The notes beneath the pieces were generated by a model. That model was not told the DNA's origin. It searched no databases and worked only from the letters and a program-made list of their open reading frames with translations. Positions 6,963 to 15,716 of a DNA stretch of 29,710 nt are shown here, piece after piece. The translations under genes and the position numbers were made by a program. Each line of letters begins with the position of its first letter. Positions within the stretch are counted from its first letter, which is position 1. This stretch comes from DATBED01 sp036276195 (lineage in GTDB: Bacteria; Patescibacteriota; Saccharimonadia; Saccharimonadales; UBA4665). The DNA lies in the NCBI GenBank assembly GCA_036276195.1, contig DATBED010000019.1, positions 1 through 29,710 on the forward strand, read 5' to 3'.

Positions 6963-7376
6963 TTATTTGGTCGCTTTCTTGGTGCCGTACTTGGAGCGGC
7001 CCTGTTTGCGGTCGTTAACGCCTTGGAGATCGAGGTTGCCGCGGACCACGTGGTAGCGCACGCCGGGGAGGTCTTTGACCCGGCCGCCGCGAACTAGCAC
7101 AACGGCGTGTTCTTGCAGGTTGTGGCCTTCGCCACCGATGTAGGCCCAGACTTCGTAGCCGTTAGATAGGCGGACGCGGGCCACCTTACGCAAGGCCGAG
7201 TTCGGCTTCTTCGGCGTTTTGGTGGTAACTTTCACGCAAACACCGCGCTTAAACGGAGCCGGCTTCTCGTAATTGCGGGTCTTGAGGTTGTTGGTGACGC
7301 GCATCAGCGCTGGCGACTTGCTCTTCAGCTTGGCCTGGCCGCGCGGTTTGCGTACTAATTGGTTGATCGTTGGCAT
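6963..7376 (-). CDS. rpsL: 30S ribosomal protein S12
   Basis: S12 lines the decoding centre and helps control accuracy. The 137-residue protein is complete: N-terminal PTINQLVRKPR, the TTKTPKKPNSALRKVARVRLSNG segment and GGRVKDLPGVRYHVVRG. The Lys of the TPKKPNS and RVKDLPG loops, where streptomycin-resistance substitutions occur in other bacteria, are wild type. ATG 7376 has AGGAG eight bases upstream. Only 22 bases separate it from the rpoC stop, so it is probably on the rpoB-rpoC transcript; I see no separate promoter. Confidence 0.98.
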   Translation of the reverse strand: MPTINQLVRKPRGQAKLKSKSPALMRVTNNLKTRNYEKPAPFKRGVCVKVTTKTPKKPNSALRKVARVRLSNGYEVWAYIGGEGHNLQEHAVVLVRGGRVKDLPGVRYHVVRGNLDLQGVNDRKQGRSKYGTKKATK

Positions 7377-7398
7377 TTAATCTCCTACTCTAACAGAT

Positions 7399-10300
7399 TT
7401 AACCTTCATTTTCAACGGTCTGCGGTTGGCCTATGATTTGCTCGGCTTCGGCGCGGAGCTGGTCTTCGTCGTCATCTTCGTCGGTTTTGACGCCGGTACC
7501 GACAGGGATCTTGCGGCCGAGGATGACGTTTTCTTTCAGGCCGTACAGCTTATCTACCTTACCGCTGGTGGCGGCGGCAATTAGCACGCGGGTGGTGTCT
7601 TGGAACGAAGCGGCGCTTAGGAACGAATCGGTGCTTAGGCTGGCCTTGGTTATGCCGAGCAGCAGCTGGACGTACCTGGCCGGTTGCTTGCTTTCGGCGA
7701 CCAGCGCCTCGTTGGCTTCGACCACTGCCAGTTTACTAACAATGTCGCCGGTGACAAATTCGCTATCGGCGGCTTCTTCAATCTGGACACGACTAAACAT
7801 CTGGCGGACGATGATTTCCAGGTGCTTGTCGGCGATGTTCTGGCCTTGGGCGGCAAAAATGCGCAAAATCTCGCCCATTATGTAGCGCTGGGTGGCCTCT
7901 ACGCTCTGCAAGCGCATTAGGTCGTGCAAGTTGATTGAACCGTTGGTCAGACGTTGCCCGGCGACAACCTTGTCGCCGTCCTGAATCTGTAACTGTTTGA
8001 AGCCGGGGATCTCGTAGCGAACCACGCTTTGCTTGGTCGGCGTGATGATGACGGCTTTGTCGGTCAATTGGGCCTTGCCGGCCATCGGCGCTATTAATGG
8101 CTCGGAAGCGTCTTCTAGGGCTGCGACCACGTCGCCGGCCACTACTTCGGTGCCGTTGGCCACCATTGGTTTGCGCTCGCCTAAGGATAGTGTCACCTTT
8201 TCTTTGGTATCGGCCGTGATCTGGACTACGTAATGATCGCTCTCTTCCCAGGTGTTGGCTATACCGGAAATTTCGGTCAGATAGGCTTGGCCCTTCGGAG
8301 TACGCACTTCGAAAAGCTCTTCGATGCGGCTTAGGCCTTGGGCTGTGTCGTCGGCCAAGGCGCCGCCAGAGCGGTGCTTGGAGTCTAGACTTAGCTGGGT
8401 GCCAGGCTCACCGATACTCTGGGCGGCAATTACGCCAATCGGGTGGTTTTCGGCCACCAGTTTACCGGTAGCTGGGTCAACGCCGTAAGACTTCTGGCTG
8501 ACGCCGCGCACGTTGGCATTAGATAGGGCGCTCATGATCTTTACGCCATCAATCGAGGCGTCGGCCTCGATCTTTTCAGCTATGTCGAAGGCTATCGGCT
8601 CGCCCTTCTTGACGTAGCCCTTAAGCGACTCCGCCGCGAAGCGACCAGAAAGCCGCGAGGCGTAAGAAACGCCAATGTATTCGGCATCTTCACGCAACAT
8701 GGCGAAGCCCAGGTCGGTTGAGTCGTCGTTGATGGTGAAAACGTCTTGGGCAACGTCTACCAAGCGGCGCGTTAGGTAACCGGCATCGGCCGTTTTCAGG
8801 GCGATGTCAATTAGAGCCTTACGGGTGCCGCGGGTACCGGTGAAGTACTCCAGAGGGTTCAAGCCGGTAATGTAGCCGGATTTAATCGGCAGTTCGATGA
8901 CGTTACCACCGGCGTCTTGCAGCACGCCAAGCATGCCGACGGCGTTTTTCAGCTGGGAAATATTACCGCGGGCACCGGAGTTAATCGAAATAGCCATAGA
9001 CGAATCCTGGCCAACCATTTGCTGGCTAAGCATATCTTGAACTTGGTTCTCGATGTTAGTCCAGTTACGCACGGTTAAGTTGTGGCGCTCGTCGTTGGTA
9101 ATGAAGCCTTCTTCGTACTGGTCGGCAATGGCGGCAGCGCGCTCTTCACCTTCGTCTAGCAGCTTATCCATACCTTGGATCGGCGCAAAGTCGCCCATGC
9201 CCATGCTTAAACCGGAAAGGGTAGCGAAGAAAAAACCGAGGTCTTTGAGATCGTCGGCAATTTCAGCTGTTCGTTCCTGGCCGTACTTAGCGTAAACTTC
9301 GGCCATCACCTTTTGCAGTCGCTTCTTAGTCATGGTTTCGTCTTGGAAAGCGAAGTCTTCCGGGAAAATTTCGTTAAAGAGGAAGCGGCCCAGGGTGGTT
9401 TCGCGAACCTGGCCGCGGAAAGGAAGTCGCACGCTGTCTTGCAGTGTAATTTGGTCGGCATCACGGGCCATAATTGCTTCGTCTAGGCCAGAGAAGGCCT
9501 GGGGCTTGGCTTGAACAGCGTTGGGTTTCTCGTAAGTTAAGTAGTAGCAACCGAGCACGATGTCTTGCTCAATGTGCAAAATGGGTGAACCGTCGGCCGG
9601 TTTGAGTAGGTTACGATTGGCAGCCATAATGTCGCGGGCCTCGGCTTGAGCCTTGTCGCTAAGCGGCAGATGTACCGCCATTTGGTCGCCGTCGAAGTCG
9701 GCATTAAAGCCCTTACAAACGAGCGGGTGCAGCTGGATAGCCCGGCCTTCAATCAGCACCGGCTGGAAGGCTTGAATGCTCAAGCGGTGCAATGATGGAG
9801 CCCGGTTAAGCAGCACGTACTTACCCTTAATGACTTCATCTAGCGCATCCCAGACAGTTGTTTCGGCCATCTCGATTAGGCGGCTGGCGCTGCGTATGTT
9901 GTGAGCCTGCTCGCGGGCAATCAGTTCGCCAATTACAAACGGCTTAAATAACTCTAGAGCCATCATCTTAGGTAGGCCACACTGGTAGATCTTCAGTTCC
10001 GGACCGGCGACTATTACAGACCGGCCAGAGTAGTCAACGCGCTTCCCGAGCAGGTTTTGGCGGAAACGGCCTTGCTTGCCCTTAAGCATATCGGAAAGAC
10101 TCTTCAGGCGGCGGCGTTGACCAGTCGCCGCTACCGCACGACCGGAACGAGTGCTATTATTGTCGATTAAAGCGTCAACGGCCTCTTGCAGCATGCGCTG
10201 CTCGTTGCGACGGATGACTTCCGGCGCGTTAAGGTCGATCAGCTTCTTCAGGCGGTTATTGCGGTTAATAACGCGGCGGTATAGGTCATTTAAGTCGCTG

Positions 10301-11262
10301 GTGGCGAAGCGACCACCGGTCAACTGAACCATCGGCCGCAGATCGGGTGGGATCACGGGCAGCACTGTAACGCACATACTACTGGGGCGAATGCCGGCAC
10401 GATCCATGCTCTCGAGTAGGCGCAGGCGCTTCATGATTTTCTTACGACGTTGGCCTTTAGCGTCTTCAGCTTCTTTGGTCAGATCCTCAATTAGTTGCTT
10501 GAGGTCGATCTGGTCAAGCAGATCTTTAAGGGCAGCTCCGCCCATGCCAACTTCAACCAGCGACTGTAGTTCGCTTGGCAGGTTGCGATAATCGGTCTCG
10601 TTGATTAGGTGTAGCGGTTCCAGCGCCGAAAGTTGGTCGCGCAAGAGCTCAAAGTCTTTAGTAACTTGCTCGACCTCTTTAGTTTGCATTTCGGCCAGGG
10701 CCTTAACATTGGCATTCTCGGCTTCGGCTTCTTTCTCGAAGCGAGCCTTTATGGCTTCCTTGGCGGCGGCAAATTCGGCCTCTTTGTCGGCCAACAGCTG
10801 GTTGCGCTTCTCTTTATTAACTTTCTTAATGATATAGCTGGCAAAGTAAGCGACGCGCTCCAAATTCTTGACGGTCAGGCCGAGCAGCAGCCCCATGGCT
10901 GAAGGCGTTCCCCTAAGGAACCAGATGTGCGATACCGGCACGGCCAGGCTAATGTGAGCCATGCGCTCACGGCGGACTATGCTGCGGGTAACCAGTTCGC
11001 CGTTTTTGTCGACCGCGGCCTCGCGGCTGCGCACGCCCTTGTACTTGGCGTCGTGCGGATTGATGTCTTTAACCGGGCCGAAAATACGTTCACAGAACAA
11101 GCCGTCTCGCTCCGGTTTTTGGGTACGGTAATTAATGGTTTCCGGCTTGGTAACTTCGCCATAGCTCCATTCAAGAATGTCGGCTGGGCTGGCCACGGCC
11201 AGACGCACGGCATCAAAGTCGGCAATGTCGGTACCAGTGTTTGAATAGCGTTGTGGTGTCAT
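7399..11262 (-). CDS. rpoC: RNA polymerase subunit beta', lacking both zinc sites
   Basis: Catalytic subunit of RNA polymerase. I place the start at ATG 11262 (1287 aa), preceded by GAGGAGG and one base after the rpoB stop codon; the open frame extends 25 codons further but into rpoB. The Mg-binding NADFDGD is at 520-526, and the bridge-helix region ALKTADAGYLTRRLVDVAQD and GVIAAQSIGEPGTQL are present. The N-terminal zinc ribbon has Pro69, Asp71, Val84 and Asn87 where four Cys normally sit. The second zinc site has Ser848, Asn915, Ser922 and Ser925. Only five Cys occur in the whole protein, none in a CxxC. The trigger loop reads SLDSKHRSGG (958-967) instead of the usual TMRTFHTGG. The C-terminus ends in an acidic segment. 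Confidence 0.98.
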   Translation of the reverse strand: MTPQRYSNTGTDIADFDAVRLAVASPADILEWSYGEVTKPETINYRTQKPERDGLFCERIFGPVKDINPHDAKYKGVRSREAAVDKNGELVTRSIVRRERMAHISLAVPVSHIWFLRGTPSAMGLLLGLTVKNLERVAYFASYIIKKVNKEKRNQLLADKEAEFAAAKEAIKARFEKEAEAENANVKALAEMQTKEVEQVTKDFELLRDQLSALEPLHLINETDYRNLPSELQSLVEVGMGGAALKDLLDQIDLKQLIEDLTKEAEDAKGQRRKKIMKRLRLLESMDRAGIRPSSMCVTVLPVIPPDLRPMVQLTGGRFATSDLNDLYRRVINRNNRLKKLIDLNAPEVIRRNEQRMLQEAVDALIDNNSTRSGRAVAATGQRRRLKSLSDMLKGKQGRFRQNLLGKRVDYSGRSVIVAGPELKIYQCGLPKMMALELFKPFVIGELIAREQAHNIRSASRLIEMAETTVWDALDEVIKGKYVLLNRAPSLHRLSIQAFQPVLIEGRAIQLHPLVCKGFNADFDGDQMAVHLPLSDKAQAEARDIMAANRNLLKPADGSPILHIEQDIVLGCYYLTYEKPNAVQAKPQAFSGLDEAIMARDADQITLQDSVRLPFRGQVRETTLGRFLFNEIFPEDFAFQDETMTKKRLQKVMAEVYAKYGQERTAEIADDLKDLGFFFATLSGLSMGMGDFAPIQGMDKLLDEGEERAAAIADQYEEGFITNDERHNLTVRNWTNIENQVQDMLSQQMVGQDSSMAISINSGARGNISQLKNAVGMLGVLQDAGGNVIELPIKSGYITGLNPLEYFTGTRGTRKALIDIALKTADAGYLTRRLVDVAQDVFTINDDSTDLGFAMLREDAEYIGVSYASRLSGRFAAESLKGYVKKGEPIAFDIAEKIEADASIDGVKIMSALSNANVRGVSQKSYGVDPATGKLVAENHPIGVIAAQSIGEPGTQLSLDSKHRSGGALADDTAQGLSRIEELFEVRTPKGQAYLTEISGIANTWEESDHYVVQITADTKEKVTLSLGERKPMVANGTEVVAGDVVAALEDASEPLIAPMAGKAQLTDKAVIITPTKQSVVRYEIPGFKQLQIQDGDKVVAGQRLTNGSINLHDLMRLQSVEATQRYIMGEILRIFAAQGQNIADKHLEIIVRQMFSRVQIEEAADSEFVTGDIVSKLAVVEANEALVAESKQPARYVQLLLGITKASLSTDSFLSAASFQDTTRVLIAAATSGKVDKLYGLKENVILGRKIPVGTGVKTDEDDDEDQLRAEAEQIIGQPQTVENEG

Positions 11263-11263
11263 C

Positions 11264-14200
11264 TTAGGCCTCCTCGCCTTTCTTAGACTCATCGTCTGTG
11301 CTGGCTGTATCACCCAGACTGACCATAGCCATATCATCGTCGGTCGCGTTAGCGTCGGCGTCGGCGCTGCCGTTATCGTCGACTGTTACAACACTAAAGT
11401 CTTCGTCGGTCACTGCTGATTCCTCGGTGACGTCAATGTCGGATATGGCAGCTTGTGGTACAGCGACTTCGGCTGGATGGGTCGCCTCTTCGTGGATATT
11501 GGTCGCCAGGACTTCTTCGGCGTCGACCACCGTGTCTGAATGGACAAGGTCGACCTTAAGACCTAGGCCTTGGAGCTCCTTAACTAATACGTTAAAGCTT
11601 TCCGGCACCTTCGGCCCGACGATTTGCGTCTTTTTAATGATCGATTCGTAAGCCTTGCTGCGGCCGTAAACGTCGTCAGACTTGATGGTCAGCATTTCTT
11701 GCAAAGTGTTGGCGGCGCCGTAAGCCTCAAGTGCCCAGACTTCCATCTCGCCAAAGCGTTGGCCGCCGTTCTGGGCCTTTCCACCCAGCGGCTGCTGGGT
11801 GACCATAGTATACGGGCCAGTTGAGCGGGCGTGGATCTTGTCGGCTACCATGTGATTGAGCTTAATCATGTACATGCTGCCGACGGTGGTGCGCTCGTGA
11901 AAAGCATCGCCGGTGCGGCCGTCGTACAGCTGTTGTTTACCGTCTTCGGGTAGGCCGGCTTCCTTGAGCAGGTCTTGGATCTTGGCTGTCGGGACACCGC
12001 TAAACGAGGGGCTGGCCACCTTCATACCCAAGGCCCGAGCTGCCATACCCAAGTGGGTTTCAAATAGCTGGCCGACGTTCATGCGGCTAGGTACACCGAG
12101 TGGGTTCAAGATGATATCTAGGGGAGTGCCATCTTCCATAAAAGGCATGTCTTCGACCGGTAGGATACGGGCAATGACGCCCTTGTTGCCGTGGCGGCCG
12201 CCCAGCTTGTCGCCAACGGCGATCTTGCGCATTTGGGCCACAAAGACCTGGATTTGCTTGATCACGCCGGCCTTTAGCTCGTGGCCGTTTTCGCGGCTGA
12301 ACACTTTTACGCCCACGACCTTGCCGTGCTTGCCGTTACTCATGCGCTGCGAGGTGTCGCGGACTTCTTTGGCTTTTTCGCCGAAAATGGCCCGCAAGAG
12401 GCGCTCTTCGCTACTTAGCTCTTGCTCGCCTTTAGGCGTAATCTTACCGACCAGAATGTCACCCGGATGAACTTCAGCGCCTATGCGTACAATACCGTCT
12501 TCATCTAGGTGGCGGAGGGTTTCTTCGGAAACATTGGGAATGTCGGAAGTGACGATTTCCGGCCCGAGCTTGGTCTCACGCACCTCAATCATGAAGTCAA
12601 CAATGTGCACGGAGGTTAGGGTGTCGTCTTCGACCAGTTTGCGGCTAATGATGATGGCGTCTTCGAAGTTATAGCCGGCCCAGGGCATGAAAGCTACCAG
12701 CAGGTCTTTGCCGAGCGCTAATTCGCCGGCTTCGATTGACATGCCTTCTATAAGCACGTCGCCTTCTTTAACCTTGTCGCCGGTACTAACGACCACCTTC
12801 TGATTGATGGAGGTGCCTTCGTTAGAGCGGGCAAAGCGCTGCGGTTCGTAAGTGGCTTTGCCTTCTTTGTATTGAACGACAACTGCTTGAGCGTTGGCCT
12901 TAACCACCTCACCGTTAGCCTTAGCCAGGATGACCTGGCCGGTGTTACGGGCGGCATCTAGCTCTAGGCCGGTGCCGACAATTGGCGCCGCTGGCTGGAT
13001 TAACGGCACGGCTTGGCGTTGCTGGTTACTACCCATCAACGAGCGATAAACGTAGTTCTTTTCAATAAACGGGATCAGCCCGGCGCTGGAACCGATAATC
13101 TGGTTGCGGGCAGCGTCGATGTGCGTCACATCGTTGGCATCGACTTCGCCGGAGTTTAAGTGCGAGCGGGCACTAACACGCTCCTGCTTGAAATAGCCGC
13201 TCTCTTCAACCTCGCTACCGCCACCGGCAATAATGGCCGATTCTTCTTCAAAGGCATCCAAATAAATGATTTCGTTGGTCACCTTGGCCTTAACCGGCCA
13301 AGTAACTTTGCCGCTGACTTTAGCCAGGCGAGCAGCTTGGGCGGCGTTTATCTTCTCGCCCTTCTTAACAATCACTTTGCTTTTTTCGTCGGCCAAGTCT
13401 TCGCTGGCAATATGGCCAACGGAATCTTTGGCGGTTACGGCGTTAATCACCTTACGGTAAGGTGTTTCGATAAACCCGTAATCGTTGACGCGAGCGTAGT
13501 TGGCCAGGTTCAACACCAAGCCAATGTTGGCGCCTTCTGGTGTTTCGACGGCACAAATGCGGCCGTAGTGGGTAGCGTGGGCGTCGCGCACTTCAAAGCC
13601 GGCGCGTTCGCGGCTCAAGCCACCGGGGCCCATGGAGCTCAAACGTCGCTTATGCGCTAGCTCTGAAAGAGGATTAATCTGATCCATAAACTGGCTAAGC
13701 TGCGAGCTGGCGAAGAATTCGCGTACGGCAGCTACTACCGGACGGGCATTGATTAGCTGGCCTGGCGTAACCGTCTCAATCTCGCTCATGCTCATGCGGT
13801 CTTTGGTATTACGCTCCATTCTAAGTAGGCCAATTCTAAACTGGCGCTGGACCAGCTCACCAACCAGCTTGACGCGGCGGTTAGCCAGCGAGTCAATGTC
13901 GTCAGCCGGCTCTTGGGTGTTATTCAAGCGGATCAGCTCGGCCACAATCGCCTCAATGTCTTCGAGCCGCATAACACGGTTCTCGAGGGTGTTCGACACC
14001 TTGAGGTTCAGGCGCTTGTTAATCTTGTAGCGGCCAACTCGGCTGAAATCGAAACGCTTAAAGTTATAGAACATGTTCTCAATCAACGAGCGAGCGTTAT
14101 CGACAGTGGCCAAATCACCCGGGCGCAGACGGCGGTAAACTTCGATTAGGGCGTCATTCTGACCCTTACTCGGATCCTTTTCAAGAGTGGCATCGAGGTA

Positions 14201-14863
14201 GCTTTTCTCGCCGGTGTCGACATGTTTAAAGACTTCGCGCATGCGGCTCTCGGTCACGCCCAAAGCTCTTAGCAGGGTAGTGACGGCAATCTTGCGCTTG
14301 CGGTCGATCTTAACATAAATAGCACCATTAGCGGCGGTCTCAAACTCCAGCCAAGCCCCACGGCCGGGGATAACCTTGGCGCCGTACAAGTTAACTGAAC
14401 CGTGCGGCTCGGATGTGAAGAAAACGCCGGCCGAGCGGATCAATTGAGAAACAACCACGCGTTCGGCACCGTTAATCACAAAGGTACCGCGGCTGGTCAT
14501 CCATGGGTAATCGCCTAGGTAAATTTCCTGCTCTTTGACCTCGCCGGTGACTTTGTTGGTCAGCTCAACCGTAGCCATAAGTGGCGCTTCGTAGCTAACA
14601 TTATTCTCGCGCGCTTGGGCCTCGGTTAATTTAGGCGCACCAAACTTGTGCCCTTTAAAGCGCAGTGATAATTTGCCGCCAGTGTAATCGTCGATCGGAC
14701 TAATTTCGTCTAGTAGTTCTGCCAAACCCTCTTCTTGGAACCATGTAAATGAACGATTTTGGTGGTCGACTAAGCTAGGTAGCTGCAGCGAGTCATCGAT
14801 GTCGCTAAAATAGATGCGTCCGGTTTTTTTGGTTGTCTTATTAATAGTTAATGCTTTTGCCAA
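11264..14863 (-). CDS. rpoB: RNA polymerase subunit beta
   Basis: Beta subunit, 1199 residues. The start is TTG at 14863 with GAGGGAG upstream; the protein begins MAKALTINK. The rifampicin-pocket segment SSQLSQFMDQ ... HKRRLSSMGPGG (about residues 384-410) keeps the Gln, Asp, His and Ser most often altered in resistant strains, with Ile instead of Asn after MDQ. FEDAIIISR, KGEQELSSEERLLRAIFGEKA, HGNKGV and GGQRFGEMEVWALEAYGA are also present. The last ~75 residues form an acidic low-complexity tail, rich in Asp, Ala, Ser and Thr. It is followed immediately by rpoC; no L10/L7/L12 genes precede it. Confidence 0.99.
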   Translation of the reverse strand: MAKALTINKTTKKTGRIYFSDIDDSLQLPSLVDHQNRSFTWFQEEGLAELLDEISPIDDYTGGKLSLRFKGHKFGAPKLTEAQARENNVSYEAPLMATVELTNKVTGEVKEQEIYLGDYPWMTSRGTFVINGAERVVVSQLIRSAGVFFTSEPHGSVNLYGAKVIPGRGAWLEFETAANGAIYVKIDRKRKIAVTTLLRALGVTESRMREVFKHVDTGEKSYLDATLEKDPSKGQNDALIEVYRRLRPGDLATVDNARSLIENMFYNFKRFDFSRVGRYKINKRLNLKVSNTLENRVMRLEDIEAIVAELIRLNNTQEPADDIDSLANRRVKLVGELVQRQFRIGLLRMERNTKDRMSMSEIETVTPGQLINARPVVAAVREFFASSQLSQFMDQINPLSELAHKRRLSSMGPGGLSRERAGFEVRDAHATHYGRICAVETPEGANIGLVLNLANYARVNDYGFIETPYRKVINAVTAKDSVGHIASEDLADEKSKVIVKKGEKINAAQAARLAKVSGKVTWPVKAKVTNEIIYLDAFEEESAIIAGGGSEVEESGYFKQERVSARSHLNSGEVDANDVTHIDAARNQIIGSSAGLIPFIEKNYVYRSLMGSNQQRQAVPLIQPAAPIVGTGLELDAARNTGQVILAKANGEVVKANAQAVVVQYKEGKATYEPQRFARSNEGTSINQKVVVSTGDKVKEGDVLIEGMSIEAGELALGKDLLVAFMPWAGYNFEDAIIISRKLVEDDTLTSVHIVDFMIEVRETKLGPEIVTSDIPNVSEETLRHLDEDGIVRIGAEVHPGDILVGKITPKGEQELSSEERLLRAIFGEKAKEVRDTSQRMSNGKHGKVVGVKVFSRENGHELKAGVIKQIQVFVAQMRKIAVGDKLGGRHGNKGVIARILPVEDMPFMEDGTPLDIILNPLGVPSRMNVGQLFETHLGMAARALGMKVASPSFSGVPTAKIQDLLKEAGLPEDGKQQLYDGRTGDAFHERTTVGSMYMIKLNHMVADKIHARSTGPYTMVTQQPLGGKAQNGGQRFGEMEVWALEAYGAANTLQEMLTIKSDDVYGRSKAYESIIKKTQIVGPKVPESFNVLVKELQGLGLKVDLVHSDTVVDAEEVLATNIHEEATHPAEVAVPQAAISDIDVTEESAVTDEDFSVVTVDDNGSADADANATDDDMAMVSLGDTASTDDESKKGEEA

Positions 14864-14969
14864 AGCTTACTCCCTCGTTTAAGTGGTTATGCCTAGAACA
14901 TAGCGAAATGACCCGCCAGTTCCCTTCAGTTAGTTTTTATTTAATTTTTGATAATTCGGCCGAAGATCC

Positions 14970-15011
14970 TAAGTTGGGGTTTTGGGCCTAAATCATAAGC
15001 TCCCCAACTTA
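14970..15011 (-). promoter_or_regulatory. Hairpin in the rpoB leader
   Basis: A perfect 10-base inverted repeat (TAAGTTGGGG / CCCCAACTTA) with a 22-base loop lies about 12 bases downstream of the predicted start site and about 107 bases before the rpoB TTG. There is no T-run after it, so it is not a standard terminator. It may serve in mRNA stability or regulation (inference). Confidence 0.6.
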
Positions 15012-15029
15012 CACTACTTCTTACATAGT

Positions 15030-15058
15030 AGTATGAGCCAAGCCCGTTCTTATGTCAA
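15030..15058 (-). promoter_or_regulatory. Promoter of the rpoB-rpoC-rpsL-rpsG unit
   Basis: A perfect TTGACA (15058-15053), a 17-base spacer and CATACT (15035-15030). It begins three bases after the clpP TAG. It predicts a leader of about 160 bases, long for this genome. Confidence 0.75.
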
Positions 15059-15060
15059 GC

Positions 15061-15666
15061 CTAAGCTTTGGGTGGGGAGGTGATGATGGAGTCGATTAGG
15101 CCGTACTTTTTGGCTTCTTCGGAGTTCAGCCACTTGTCGCGCTCCATATCTTCGTGGATTTTCTCGGGCTTTTGGCCGGTATTCTTGGCCATAATTGCTT
15201 CGAGTAGCTTCTTGATGCGCAAGGATTCGCGTAGGTCGATCTCTTGGTCGGTCACCTTGCCGCGCGTACCGCTGGATGGTTGATGGATCATCACCGTAGC
15301 ATTCGGTAGCATGAAGCGCTTGCCCTTAGAGCCACTGCTTAATAGGAAGGCCGCGGCTGACGCCTGCACGCCGATGCCGACGGTTTGGATGTCGTTGGTG
15401 ACGTACTGCATGGTGTCGTAAATGGCCAGGGCGTCGTAAACGCTGCCGCCGGGGCTGTTTATATAAAAGAAGATGTCTTTCTTGGCGTCTTCGGCCTGCA
15501 GGAATAGCAGTTGGGCCACCACGATGTTGGCGCTGGCCTCGTTGACGTCGCTACCTAGAAAGATAATACGGTCTCTTAATAAACGGCTGTAAATATCGTA
15601 AGCCCGCTCGTAACGGCCCTCTTGCTCGATAACTGTGGGGATTAAAACTTGGCTACTTGGATTCAT
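15061..15666 (-). CDS. clpP: ATP-dependent Clp protease proteolytic subunit
   Basis: ClpP is the serine peptidase barrel that works with ClpX or ClpC. With ATG 15666 the product is 201 residues, the family's usual length; an in-frame start 12 codons upstream lies within the promoter. The triad is visible: Ser103 (VQASAAAF), His128 (MIHQPSSG) and Asp177 (ERDKW). The NSPGGSV oxyanion-side loop is at 70-76. The residue after the catalytic Ser is Ala rather than the common Met. The gene directly follows tig, as in many bacteria. The -10 box lies only seven bases before the ATG, so transcripts from this promoter would have almost no leader. Confidence 0.97.
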   Translation of the reverse strand: MNPSSQVLIPTVIEQEGRYERAYDIYSRLLRDRIIFLGSDVNEASANIVVAQLLFLQAEDAKKDIFFYINSPGGSVYDALAIYDTMQYVTNDIQTVGIGVQASAAAFLLSSGSKGKRFMLPNATVMIHQPSSGTRGKVTDQEIDLRESLRIKKLLEAIMAKNTGQKPEKIHEDMERDKWLNSEEAKKYGLIDSIITSPPKA

Positions 15667-15673
15667 ATTCCCC

Positions 15674-15702
15674 AGTATACTGCGCCAATTGGCACTCGTC
15701 AA
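15674..15702 (-). promoter_or_regulatory. Promoter of clpP, predicted leaderless
   Basis: TTGACG (15702-15697), a 17-base spacer and TATACT (15679-15674). Seven bases (GGGGAAT) separate the -10 box from the ATG at 15666, so the start site should coincide with or touch the start codon. Confidence 0.7.
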
Positions 15703-15716
15703 GCCAGAGTGCTAGT

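Noticed and set aside
7399..11337. RpoC starting 25 codons upstream at 11337
   Set aside because: The extension lies inside rpoB; the ATG at 11262 has GAGGAGG and fits the family N-terminus.
13160..13660. Long plus-strand frames inside rpoB, rpoC and fusA
   Set aside because: They are antisense to clearly conserved genes, have no ribosome sites and resemble no protein family.
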